A stretch of DNA of 64,000 bases from Cladosporium sp. IMV 00045 (taxonomy: Eukaryota; Ascomycota; Dothideomycetes; Cladosporiales; Cladosporiaceae): the NCBI GenBank assembly GCA_001931905.2, contig MSJI02000885.1:150218-214217 (forward strand). The letters are read 5' to 3'. The notes beneath the pieces are model-generated. The model saw only the letters and a program-made list of their open reading frames with translations, was not told the DNA's origin and did not search any database. The number at the start of each line of letters is the position of its first letter. Within the stretch, counting starts at the first letter, position 1. Shown here piece after piece: positions 32,801 to 43,686 of this stretch. A program made the position numbers and the translations under genes.

Positions 32801-35005
32801 CAGGAGGACTGGCAATAAATCATTACCATCGGGACGAAAAGCCCGTACCGCAAACTTCAGTGTCCAGCCAAGCGCTTCCTTGGTGGGATTCGCGCTTAGC
32901 AATATTCTGAAGGCTTCCCGGTCACCCTTTTGATACGTTGTTTGAAGAGCTTCGCCGCGAGCTCTGCTGACATTGGCGTCGTACTTGATCAACAACTCTA
33001 CGAGTCGGATATTGCCGTTTAGCTTCTTCGGCTCAGATGACAACAAGTTATCCACTTCTTGTTGCGGGCAACCGTGCTCCAGCAGCACCTCGGCCTTCGC
33101 CAAATCTTCAAGAGCATTGTAGGGAGCAGTACCCAGTATCTGGGCGCGAGGCGTGATTGTTCGAACAAGGAGCGCAAATACTTCGCGGTTGCATCGCTGT
33201 AACGCATGTAGCAGGAACGCTTCGTCGTAGGTGCTTGAGAGCCTTGCCTTGCTCCATGATCCACGAGTATCTCCAGGGCTTGGTAGTCATTTAGCCGCTT
33301 GTCGACGACATCAACGATTGCGTTGTGAAGCGGTTGTCCACTGATGTCGCGACCGGTCTCCAACAGGCTATGAACAAGCGGAGCAATACTTGATGCATCA
33401 GAGTTCCCCTGGTGTGGGAGATTGCAGGCTATCGCGAGGCTCTCCGTGACGGTGTGCACGGATGGCCGGGCCTGGCAAAGCTTGTCGACAAGAAAAACGT
33501 TGCGTGCTCGGACAGAGTCTTTGATCACCGCACCAGCTTCAGAATCGACTGAAGCCTTGCCCTTCAACAAGCATTTCAAGTGCTGCTCGTAAAGTGTAGC
33601 TGGTTTTTTGTGGCCGGACGAGCCAAGGATTTCCCGTACAAGAGACAACAGCCGTTCGTCCAACTGGCTGCTATCCTTGACTCCTACTCTAAGGAGCATC
33701 TTGGTCACTTGGATCTCTTCCTCCGTCTTGAAGTACTCTTGAAGCATGGGTATGAGAACTCCAACATCAGAATTGACCGTAACAGTATGCAGAAGACGTT
33801 TGATCAAGGGTGCGTCCCGCTGTTCGATCGCAGCTCTCACAGGTGAGCACTCCTGCGTGAGTACCGGTACTCTAAAATCGATCAGCAGCCTCGTCATCTT
33901 TGGGTCTTTGCGATTTATTGCATGAGTGAGTTGTTTGGTTAGGACGGAATCTCTCGTGTCTGTCCCAGCACACAATAAAAGCTCGAGCCACTTGTAGACG
34001 TGCCCATTGGGTGAGCGGCGCAACATCAGTCTTTGTGCCTCGGACGGGTTGCTCGGATCCAGATCGTGCTGAGTGAACGCCAGTATAGTGGTAGCAGACT
34101 TCAAGTCGTAGTATGTGACTGCAAACCTCAGAGCTGCGGCGTCTTCGAAATTGGGATCCGCACCGTGGGCAATGAGGGCTGCTAACATCGCGTGCTGTTT
34201 GTTCTCAACGACTGTCTGCAGATGGACTGATAGTACCTCGTCTCTGACGCGGCTTTTTCCACGTAGGATGAAACGCACAAAGTCGACCAGGTTTCTTTGT
34301 ACTGCCTGCTCAAAACACTTTGCGCCAGCAGACTCGCTCTCTTGAATCGTTGCCCCAGCCGCAAGCAACGGTAACAAGACTGACGATTCCTCAGTCTCAA
34401 CAGAATATTGAGTGTCTGGTACCCACCGTAGGATCTATGAAGGCACTTTCCGAGCGATTCGTTTAGAGCCGCTTGTGTGAACCTCCGGCTGGCGGTAGGC
34501 TGTTGGTTGCGCAGAATGAGCGTGATCAATCGTTCGTCCCATCGTTCTACTGCAACCGAAAGGTCGCGGTGCAATATCGACCGAGTGCCTAAATTCATCA
34601 AAGCAATTAGGCATTCCATGGAACACTCGGCGATGATGGCATGTTCCAAAGCGTCGTCCTTTTCCTCTTGCGTGTACGCCCATGTCTTGATGTCCAGCGC
34701 TTTCTCTCTCCAACTTTCCATTTGACTCGATTGACGAACTTCTCATCTGGCTCCTTCCAGCTCGGGTCTTGCCTTTTGATTGCAGCAAGAATCTCGTATG
34801 CTTCATCGACTGCCGTGGGGTTGAGCGACAGACTTCGAGTAGATGGCAAAGACCACGGAGGCGGTACCACGTATTCTTGGACACCGACACGATCAGCGAA
34901 TCGCTGCAGCCTGTCATCGGCCGCTTTCGTCTCTAGAAAGACATGAATCATGCTTGACATTTCCGTAAGCGCGCCGATTCTGGGCAGGCAGAAGTTTAAA
35001 TCCAT
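29833..35005 (-). pseudogene. large ankyrin-repeat and coiled-coil gene broken by frameshifts and a stop
   Basis: Reading down the minus strand from ATG 35005, protein-like sequence continues almost without a gap to 29833, equal to about 1,700 residues. It changes frame at about 34745-34721, 33250-33235, 32750-32715, 32200-32186 and 31890-31870. At each point the good sequence in one frame meets good sequence in the next within a few codons, which leaves no room for an intron. A TAG at 30135-30133 then interrupts a coiled coil that is open on both sides. Two real introns survive: 34426-34380 (donor GTGGGT) and 31343-31293 (donor GTGAGT, branch CTAAC, acceptor TTTTTAG). The body is rich in degenerate ankyrin-like helix pairs (LLPLLAAGATI, ALEILVDHGA, WLKWLLWKGAKTEY, LEYLLSMQTAPDLGARDASG). 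The end is a Glu/Arg/Gln coiled coil. Such proteins are often fungal NLR-like or effector-linked scaffolds. Sequencing error is the main alternative. Confidence 0.8.
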
Positions 35006-35571
35006 CTTGTGTCGTTACTTAGAGCAATGAGGCTCCGAAAAGGCGGCTCTGTACACTAGTCAGCCGTGCGAGGCTTGGTGCGTTTGAAAGCGCCACCAAC
35101 ACAGTACATGCAATTGAGCAAAATTGTTCGCCTCGTTGCCTCACTTTTGCTATCTCGGCCTTGCCATAGAAGCCTGACGGTGCAGCTTTCGAGCTGTTGT
35201 TCGGATGCCTGTACATCACATTCGTCAGCATGCGATGTATGGTAGCCTTGTTTTCAGCTCTCCAAGCCTCGAGATTGGGCGCCTCCTTGCAGTGTCACGG
35301 CCCGCACTTGCAGTAATCGCCTGAAATTGCACTCTTATCACTCTCGATATTGCTCCAGTTGCCTCAGGCTTGATATCATTCTGAGGAGGCAGCATTAGCG
35401 TGTCATATGGCACCAGTAGATCAGCTTTGTGCTACATTGTACAGCCCTCCGACCTAGTATCCATCTGGCATACTCGGGTCGGGCCCACTCGTTTGCCATG
35501 TTAGCGTCTGGTATCTTTCAGTAGCTGTGTCTGCGGCCAACGTTTGCACTGTCAATACTCTGGAAACGAAG
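35006..35571. other. divergent gap between ankyrin gene and helical-protein gene
   Basis: 566 bp between the two start codons. It contains one protein-like minus-strand stretch (35285-35019), described separately, and otherwise no signal I recognise. Confidence 0.5.
35019..35285 (-). pseudogene. possible coding relic upstream of the ankyrin gene
   Basis: An open minus-strand frame reads EAPNLEAWRAENKATIHRML and then a segment containing YRHPNNSSKAAPSGFYGKAE. The composition and flow are clearly protein-like. It has no good upstream start; the frame closes at TGA just before a possible AAG acceptor, and it ends before the ATG at 35005. It may be an earlier exon of the ankyrin gene or a piece of another gene. 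I cannot name the family. Confidence 0.35.
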
Positions 35572-36333
35572 ATGAACCCCATTTCCATAACAGCCTTGAT
35601 CGTCGCTGGAATCTCAGCTACTAACGCATTCTTTGATCTGATCAAGAAATGGCGAGACCGAAAGAAAGAACAACTAAAGAAGCGCATCGAGGCAGCCGAG
35701 CACGCTTTTTCAACAGTGCCTAAAGTGCTCAAAGACAACGTTGCATCTTTTAAGAAGTTTGCAGGGTCGAAGTTCGACGATGGTGATGGTGAGATGATTT
35801 GCTTAGGGTCAGAACCGAGGTGACACTGACGGCCAATAGCAATCTCGATAAAGGCCATCATGGACTCACTGAAGCGATTTCTCAAAACGCTCGATGCATC
35901 ACTCCATCTCGTTCAGAGCGGGCACTCTCTAGGCACCGACGGTCTCCGACGAATCGTGCGAAATTACGAACAAGACGTGGTACAAGCACTTGGTTCGCTG
36001 TCGAGCCGAGTACGCAAGCAGGGAGACAAGCCAACGAGCCTCAACAAGGCCCATGCCGGTCTTGAAGATTCGAGCGACTTCACGAGTCGATATCCTGCGA
36101 TATGTGTCCCTGCCCTGCGGCCACTGGACAGCAGCAACTCTTCTTTAGCAGCCAGCCTAGACATCATACGGTGCAGCCAGTCCTCAGAGGAGTTCCATAC
36201 AAATCTTGAGCAAGAGCTGGATAAGATTACAGCTCCCAGAGAGCTCGTGTTGTCGCCTCTACCATCGACTCCAACTCGCAGCCTTCAAAGTTGGAACTTG
36301 CTGCAAGAGTTTATGGCTGACGCTGGGCTCTGA
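35572..36333 (+). CDS. helical protein with hydrophobic N-terminal helix, unknown function
   Basis: Two exons (35572-35788, 35840-36333) give 236 residues. The intron is 51 nt with donor GTGAGA, branch CACTGAC and acceptor TAG, and the join reads DDGDAISIKAIMDS. The protein begins MNPISITALIVAGISATNAF, a short hydrophobic helix, followed by a very basic stretch (KKWRDRKKEQLKKR). The rest is predicted mainly helical, with a Ser/Pro-rich C-terminal third. A hydrophobic N-terminal helix ahead of a helical bundle recalls HeLo-like or SesA-type cell-death domains that lie N-terminal in fungal NLR proteins, but no diagnostic motif is visible, so this is inference only. It is intact and divergent from the broken ankyrin gene, 566 bp away. 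Confidence 0.7.
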
Positions 36334-37611
36334 AGTTGAAAGACACTTGCCGGGGCCGGAGTGCTTCTCAAACCTAGGTGGTAGCTGTTAGCGCAAGCAA
36401 GTCCTCCTTTGAAGAAATGCAAATACGCTGCACAAACTGCAGTAGCAAAAACCTGTTCCAAGGGATGTTCGTCCCATCTCTCTGCAATCATTCGGTACCA
36501 TCTCCATCAAACAATACCAAGTCGATGATGTTTCTAATGATGAGCACACCTCTGGCCTTGACTATGGAGGGTAGATGATGGGGAGGATGATGGTTTGCGA
36601 TGTCCACGAAGACACAGATCTCTTGAGTGATGGTCTGTGCATTATCACCCTTTTCGACATCGACAATACAGTCGATGGTGCAAACACCATTCTACCATCT
36701 TATAAAACATACTGTACTGCAGTACATTCAAGGAATTATTTTGCTTTTCTCTAGTATGCCGTCATCATTCGATACCAGCGAGCCGTTTCATATACCGCGA
36801 TCTGCGCTAGAAAGTCGATCTTGACCTGGCCGAAGATCCTCTGCGAGTTGGCGTCATCAGTCGTGGCCGGCGTGACCTGCAACTTCACCTCCCAGCCGTG
36901 TCAGCCTCTCGTGGTGGTGCGCCTGGCCCCGTTCTACCCTTGAAATGCGGCGATTTGGATCTATACCAGTCGATTGCGGCTGATTGCCCTAAGCGCAGGC
37001 GCCCAAGAACTTGCTTGTTCGTCTGATGGGTGGCACCATACCGCAGCCAATGCACTCAGGCCGCCAGCCTGATCGACCGGATTCGGGCGATCACGTTTGG
37101 CGAACGATGTGCTCTCTACATATGAGAGCGCATGGGCAACTTGTCAGCTTGTGTGACACGAGGTGGTGAGAATGCCTTTCAGGTCCCGCGAGTGTCGCTT
37201 CTCAAATCCAAATGTATCCCGCCTTACCGCTGTGGACATCGCCTTCAGCAGCACGCGTGGCCTGCAAGGTGAGGTTAATGGCTAGCGCCGAGGTTTGTGC
37301 CGCCTTTGTTTGCTTTCTGGCGAGATCTGCAGCTGAATCTAGTCTCTCCATGGCGGGCTATTGCGCCACAGGACATGGTAGACATCCACATCACAACAAC
37401 TCACCACCCTTGTGGGCACCGGAGCTTTCCAGTGGTTTGCGTGTTCGGCCGACGTCATTGACGTTTATCCTTCACCATGCCCCGCTCCATGTTTATGCTA
37501 CATTCTCTATATATGAGCTCTTCCTTGTTTTCTTGCATGCAGTCTATACTAAGTTTTAGAACACTAGGAGAAAGGTCTATCCGCAAGTGAAGAAAGTGAA
37601 TTACAGTCAAA
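36334..37611. other. intergenic region
   Basis: 1.3 kb without a supportable gene. It ends in the leader of the next gene. Confidence 0.5.
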
Positions 37612-40600
37612 ATGCAGAAACTAAAGAAGGTGTTGTAAGTCTGCCAAATTGATGCGATCATGCGATTGATAAATGGGGAGCTAACATTGATACGCCGAAC
37701 AGTTCGCCTGGAAACGACAAGGACGATGAGATGAGTAAGTTCCTCAGCTTGATTGAATATCATATAGGATCAAGATCGCTAATCAAGACTCTACAGTGTA
37801 CGGCACTCCTCGAAAGTCGGCAGACACAGGAAACTCCCACTCGAGCGCTACGGGCCAGAGTGACCCCGCCAGCCCTACAACCCAGAGTCAGACTTCTCCG
37901 TCTCAGGAAAAATATCAAGGCTCCTCAAGCCAGGTCCGCAACACCGACAGCGACAAATACGACGGCCAGCAATATGACAAGCCCATGACCAACTCGGAGC
38001 CGCCGACGGTCAAGCCTTCTGAGAAGCAGGAAGATGTGCTGGCTTCGAGAATGGGAACATCCAAAGAGGACAACAGCGTGAAGAGGCAGGTCTTGTACGT
38101 TTCGAGAACATTGCATACGTTGCGTCACCATTTACTGATACCTATCAAGGGATCCATCAGACAGCAAGCGTGACGAGACGGGCTATGGTGCGACTGGCTT
38201 CACTAACAAACACGCCGAAGACACCAAGACCACACCGAGGCAACCCAATGAGCTCGGCAACGTGCCTCCAAGTAACGACAGTTATACTTCCACGACCACT
38301 GCCGCTACCGCCGCTCCAGGGTCACCTTTCACAACGAATACCCGAACCATGCCTCCAGAAACAGACAGCCGTATGAGCATGAAGAGTGGAGTTGTTGGCT
38401 CTTCGGATCAGCGTACAACCGACCGCGCTCTCGGCTCTGATGGTATCACGGGCGAGAGAACTCCCGGATCGCAAGCGTATGTGGCTTTCTTTTCTCTTTG
38501 CATCGCTCAGCCACGTCTACAGGCGTGTTTGCAGGTCTAAAGTTGCACATCACTAACTCTCAATAGTGACAGTTCCAGCAACTTCAGCCGTAACGCTGCA
38601 TTGGCTGGCGCAGGTGCGGCAGCCGGAGCTGGTGGCGCATATGCCGCCACAAGGCAAAGGAGACAAAGCCGTACTTCTGGAGACCAGGATGTCGAAGATG
38701 CAACTTACACCGATCGGTCTTTCCCACTTCGCGGTGGAACGACCTCACACCTTCAGGAGAATCGGCCAGCTTCGTCTGTCTACAGCAACGATGCCGCCGG
38801 CCCTTCCTCAACCTCAGCATACATCGATCCGTCAACCTCGGGCTCACAGCAGACTGATGTTCGAGGCCTTGGCCACGGTTCCGGTAGCGCTGCAGTCGCA
38901 GGTGCCGGCGCTGGTGCGGTGGGTGCCGCTGCCACAAAGGAGAAGTTGGCCGATCACACCAAGCACAGCCATGAGTACCACGGCGACCCCTGCTTGGAAG
39001 GCGAGCATTCGCCGGCCGACAAGACCCTTCCTTACGTGCCTGGACCGCACCAGACTGTGGCCGCTAATTTGGAAGATCCTCACGTCCCTGGAGAGTTTCC
39101 CAAGGAGGACGGCACTGATCCTCACGGTAGTCGCGGACTTGGCGGGTTTGGTGGTGCTTCTTCCCAGCAGCAGCCTACTCTGTTGTCTAACAAGCAACCT
39201 GATGTGAAGACTGGGTCGAGCTACCCGATGCAGTCCTCTCCTTCCGAGAAACGATCTGATGATCACCACTACGGCACCCTCGCAGCTGGCGCCGGCGCAG
39301 CTGGTCTTGGTACATATGCCGCGACGAGGGACCGCGGAACTACAGGTGGCGATGACCCATCTCGTGATGTAGGGTCTCCCCAAACGTCATCTGCTGTGCC
39401 CACCCAAACGCCAAAGCAGGCGCTTGACGATTCCGTCACCGGGGCCAGTGAGCCGAGGAAGGAACACCACTACGGTCGCGACGCTGCTCTTGCTGGTGGC
39501 ACTGGAGCTGCCGGCGCTGCTACGTATACTGCTTACCAGCGTTCGAAAGACCGTGATGAAGCTGTTGCCTCTTCGCAGGAGACTGCTCCGCGTGACAATG
39601 ACGTCGCTGGACCTATCTCCTCTTCCAAAGACAATGCTCCACGCGAAAGCACCATCGGTGCACCCAGTGGAACACAGAATCGCGACGTGACCCAGTCGAC
39701 TGCTCCCAAGGATGAGAAGGAACATCATTATGGCCGTGATGCAGCTCTTGCGGGAGGCGCCGGCGCGGCCGGTTACGGTGCTTACCAGTATTCCAAGGAC
39801 CGCGGCAACGACGACCTCGGCTCCAAGACTGTTGATCCCTACGACACGTACAGAGATGCTGCGGATCCTAGCACCAGACCGGACACATCCAGCCATGGCG
39901 CGACGACTGGGACTCACACCTCTACCTCCAGCAAGGCTGACCCATACACTGCTTCTCAACAACAGCAGCAGCAGCAACAACAGCAATACCAACAAACCTC
40001 CCCACCTCAAGAAGAACACCACCACGCCCGCAACGCAGCCCTAGCAGGCGGCGCCGGCGCCGCCACCGGGGCAGCAGGCTACAGCGCTCTCCAAAACGAC
40101 CGCGGCGACACAGGCCCAGCCTCCAAAACGATCGGCCCGCACGAATCGAATGTAGCCAACATTCTCGACCCACGCGTGCGCCCGGAGCCCGAGAAAATGA
40201 AAGACCACACAACCTCTGGCCCTTGGCAGTCCGACACGCTGAACAAACTCGACCCCAAAGTCGAGAGCAACCCTGAAAAGGCCGATGTCAAAGCGCACGG
40301 GTACGCCAGCGGAGTGGCGCCCCAGCAGATGCAGCAGCAGCAGCAGCAGAGGACGACCGCAGACGAGCAAGACGAGCACAAAAACCGCAACGCCGGACTC
40401 GCAGCCGCCGGCGGGGCAGCAGGCGCTGGCGCGGCAGCGTATGGAGCCAAGGAAGCGTATGACAGCCGCGAGCAGGGTCAGGAGATGAGCGCGAAGGAGC
40501 AAGAGAAGCTGGCCAAAGAGCACGAGAAAGAAGCGGCGAAGCAAGCCAAGCAAGACCAGAAAGAAGCCGAAAAGCAAGCCAAGCACGACCAAAAGGAACA

Positions 40601-41264
40601 CGAGAAGCAACAGAAACACGAGCAAAAAGAAGCCGAAAAGCAAGCCAAGCACGACGCCAAAGAGCGGGAGAAAGCGCAGAAGCACGCCGACGCCGAGGCT
40701 GAGAAAGCGCGCAAAAAGGAAGAGGAAAAAGCTCTCGCGGAGCGGCAAAAAGCCGAGAAGAAGCACGCGCACGAACTGGAGAAGGAAGAAAAGCAACGTT
40801 CCAAAGAAGCGGAGAAAGCGGAGAAAGAGCGTCTGCACGAGCAGGAGAAATTGGACAGGGAGAAGTCGAAGGAAGACGAGCGGCTGGCTGAAGCGAGGGA
40901 CGAGGAAGCCGAGAAGAGGCACCATGAGCATAACAAATTGCACAAAACGCCGCCGGAGGAGAGGGAGAAGAAGGGGGGCATTTTGCACCGGATTTTCCAC
41001 CACAAGGCGCATGAGCGCGAGGGTGTTGAGCCTGGTGAGAGGCAGAGTGGGTCTTTTGAGGGCGAGAGGGAGAGGGGGGTGGTGGGTGAGGGTGTGGAGA
41101 GGGGAGAGGGAGAAGGTTACTCGCACAACTTGGTTGATAGGGACAGTGGCGTTGTTACGGAGAAGTCGACGGGTTTGCCAATGAATGTGGGCAAGTATGG
41201 GAGTGGCGCGGGCGGGACGGATGGTGGCGAGCATATTCATGGGTATCAGGGTGAGGCTAGGTGA
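37612..41264 (+). CDS. Gly/Ala-repeat protein with long charged helix (LEA-like), unknown function
   Basis: Five exons (37612-37634, 37703-37734, 37797-38094, 38150-38476, 38567-41264) join to 1,125 residues. The first two are micro-exons of 23 and 32 nt, and every join restores the frame. The middle carries at least five copies of a short unit, typically HHYGRDAALAGGAGAAG plus a tail such as YGAYQYSKDRG. Each unit holds a Gly/Ala helix of glycine-zipper type that could insert in or pack against membrane. Between units are GPH-x-S-N-x-A-N-x-L-D-P-R-V motifs common to fungal stress and LEA-like proteins. Two poly-Gln runs occur near 39957 and 40328. A charged Lys/Glu/Gln helix of about 190 residues follows, then a conserved-looking KGGILHRIFHHKAH and a C-terminus with GLPMNVGKYGSGAGGTDGG. 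Septal-pore tethers and desiccation proteins share such composition; the role is not established. Confidence 0.85.
39957..39986 (+). repeat. CAG/CAA microsatellite encoding poly-Gln
   Basis: A run of CAA and CAG codons giving about ten Gln in a row within the Gly/Ala-repeat protein. A second, shorter run lies at 40328-40349. Confidence 0.85.
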
Positions 41265-41999
41265 GCGTGGTGAGGTTTGATGGGGTCTGGATTTTTGTTC
41301 GTGTGTAATGCTCTTTCCTTTTGTCAGGTTTCGGATGTTCGTTTGTGGGTTGTGGTTTTTTGTTGGGGGCTGGAGTTCAGGATTTGTGTGGGTTTATGAT
41401 AGCAACGATTGAATGTACTTTCACGAAACGATTGCAAATTCACCATGCGCATGTCACATCTAGCACAGTAGGCTTTTTTCTGTGACGTCGCACCATAGAT
41501 GATGTACCTTATCGGATGGTGAAAGCACAGAAAGATGCAGGTGCTGCGAGGAAACACGTGGATCTGAACAAAATCCTGTTCCAAGCTCGTGAGTTGTCGC
41601 GATCTCATCAGATGATAATGGAAGTTTGGAAAATTTGAAGGTATAATTTTGAATGAGGATATTCATTCAGGCCATGCGCTCGTGGCTCGCCCGTATTCCT
41701 CGTCTCAGAAATTTTCGTCTCTCCGCTACCAGCATCGGGCACCCGTCGATGCGAGGAGGACGATGATCCCAGTCAAAGCGAGAGACATGATAGCCCGGGT
41801 CCAATGGAGGTGTTGAGGTTTCAAGACTACCCGTCGTCTCCAGGAGCTTTGAGCTGGATGCTGCATAGCTTATTGATTCAGGCTGCAACTTGAACTGGGC
41901 TCGAGTCTCGTGAAGTCAGGTCCTCTCTTTCAGTTCGGATCACTTTCCAGGAAGGAGATCGTGGTCGTTCGTAGGCATTTGAATTCATTCGCTAAAAGT
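41265..41999. other. convergent intergenic region
   Basis: 3' flanks of the Gly/Ala-repeat gene and LSM7. No coding frame stands out. Confidence 0.5.
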
Positions 42000-42538
42000 T
42001 TACTCTTCGTCTTCGTTTTGCACGAATGGGTTCTCGATTTCTTCGCTGCCATCCACGGGAGATATCAGGACCAATAGGGTTCCACGGGCGACCAGCAGGC
42101 CGAGTGAGCGCGTTGATGTGTTGCCTTCTTCGTCTGGTATTGGAAATTAGTATATGTATTGGTGGCTACGGATCTCCTGCCGAGACTCGATAACATACCA
42201 CGAGTGACTTCGTTGACATTGTCGAGGACCAGGTTCATCAGCTGGTCGTAGCCCTTCAGAGTACCGGTGACTGCGAGTGAAGTTCAATTAGCTTTTCGCC
42301 TCTTCCAACAGGAGAAATCAACAAGAAATCATCAACACATACCTTCCCTACCACCGTTGAACTTCACAGTCACAGCCTTATCCATGTACTTGTTTAGATC
42401 AAGAATGTTCTCCTTCTTGCGCTCGGCACCGGCATTGCCACCGCCGGCGCCACCTCCCCGACCGCCGCGGTCGTTTCCGCCGCCACGTCCACGACCTCCG
42501 CCACGGCCGCCACCTCGGGGGTTGCCTCGTTCTGACAT
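42000..42538 (-). CDS. lsm7: U6 snRNA-associated Sm-like protein LSm7
   Basis: Three exons (42538-42343, 42270-42199, 42133-42000) join to 133 residues. LSm7 is part of the LSm1-7 ring (mRNA decapping) and the LSm2-8 ring (U6 snRNA). An N-terminal Arg/Gly/Asn-rich tail of about 40 residues with RGG repeats precedes the Sm fold. Sm1 reads ILDLNKYMDKAVTVKFNGGR and then VTGTLKGYDQLMNLVLDN; Sm2 reads RSLGLLVARGTLLVLISP. The GYDQLMNLVLD motif carries the RNA-facing residues. The C-terminus is acidic. Donors are GTATGT in both introns, acceptors CAG, and the joins restore the family sequence exactly. The RGG tail is longer than in yeast LSm7. Confidence 0.95.
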
Positions 42539-43686
42539 GATTCTGTTTTGATGTTGTGGTGTGGAGGTGTGGTTTGCTTGGCTACGGATAGATTGACGTT
42601 GCTACTGCTTTGCTGTGGTTGGTGGTAGCTTGCTTGTTTGGGCTTGGTTGAATTTGAGAGATGCACGTGATGTGAAACGTATAAGATGCCTGAGGCTTCT
42701 GAAATAATATGAGAGAAATAATCCAAATAATTCTCCGCTCACGACGACGCACCCTCGGCGTGGAGCGGGTAGGCGCCCACCCAACCAATAAAGCCAAAAA
42801 TGCCGCAGCTGAACCAGTAATGCCACACTACTAACGCCCTTCCGTGTCCTCCCCCTCTCATGTCTCCGCCTCGACTCTCCCTCTGTGCCTCTCCTCTTCT
42901 CCCCATTCTCGCCTGTTCTGTCCCAAATTCAATCATAATAATGCCCAGCCCGGCGACCCTGCTGATGCCGCTGCCGCTGCCGCTGCCGCCTCTTCTCGCT
43001 GCCAACTCTCTCCCACTGCGTGTTGCTAGCCCGTGCCACCGCCGCGCGCCTTCGCGGAGGTTGTCCACTCGCCCACCCACTCATCACACGCACACAGCCC
43101 GCCCACCCACGCACAGCGAAGCATAGCACACGCTGCCCGTCCTGTCTTGTCCGGTTCAGCTCACACCCACCCGCTGCCACACAGACACAGGCGCAGACAC
43201 AGACACAAACACGCTCCTCCACCCAAGTAGGTTACAGCACATCACAGCCTAAGCGCATATCAATTCTTCTTGCATCTCCCGCATCGCATGCACTTCCGGG
43301 CCCTTTCCTTGCCTTGCCTCGCCTTGCCTCGCCTTTCTCTCCCCTTCTTCTTTCAGCGGTCTTCCACCCCCGCCTGCTCGACGCCGGCTGAAGTTGCCGC
43401 GCCACCACTCAGCAGCGCGCGCGGGTGGTGGTGGTGGGTTGCATCCATGCCCTGCCTCTCCGCTCAGGCCTAGGTCCCGCCCGCTCTCCTCTCCCTGTCT
43501 CCTCCGCCGCGCCATGCCCTGTTCCTCGCGCTCCCTCCGCCTCCCTCTTCCTCTTTCCTTCTCTCCTCTTCCCTCTCTCACACTGTCTCTCCCTCTCACA
43601 CTCCCGCCACCCATTTTCATCGCTGTCACCCTACATCTCTGCGCTTACCACTGCCACTGAGAGTGCCAGTCTATGTGACCAGCGCC
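42539..43686. promoter_or_regulatory. divergent upstream region of LSM7 and the Zn2Cys6 gene, with CT-rich leader
   Basis: 1.15 kb between the two divergent start codons. The right half, from about 43255 to 43640, is strongly pyrimidine-rich on the plus strand (CTCTCC and CCTTGC runs) and is probably promoter or long 5' leader of the Zn2Cys6 gene. CA-repeat-like sequence (ACACAGACACAGGCGCAGAC) lies near 43180. No TATA box is clear. Confidence 0.55.

Noticed and set aside
40041..41240. 399-codon minus-strand hydrophobic frame
   Set aside because: Leu/Phe-rich antisense of Lys/Glu codons in the charged helix; it only mimics a membrane protein.
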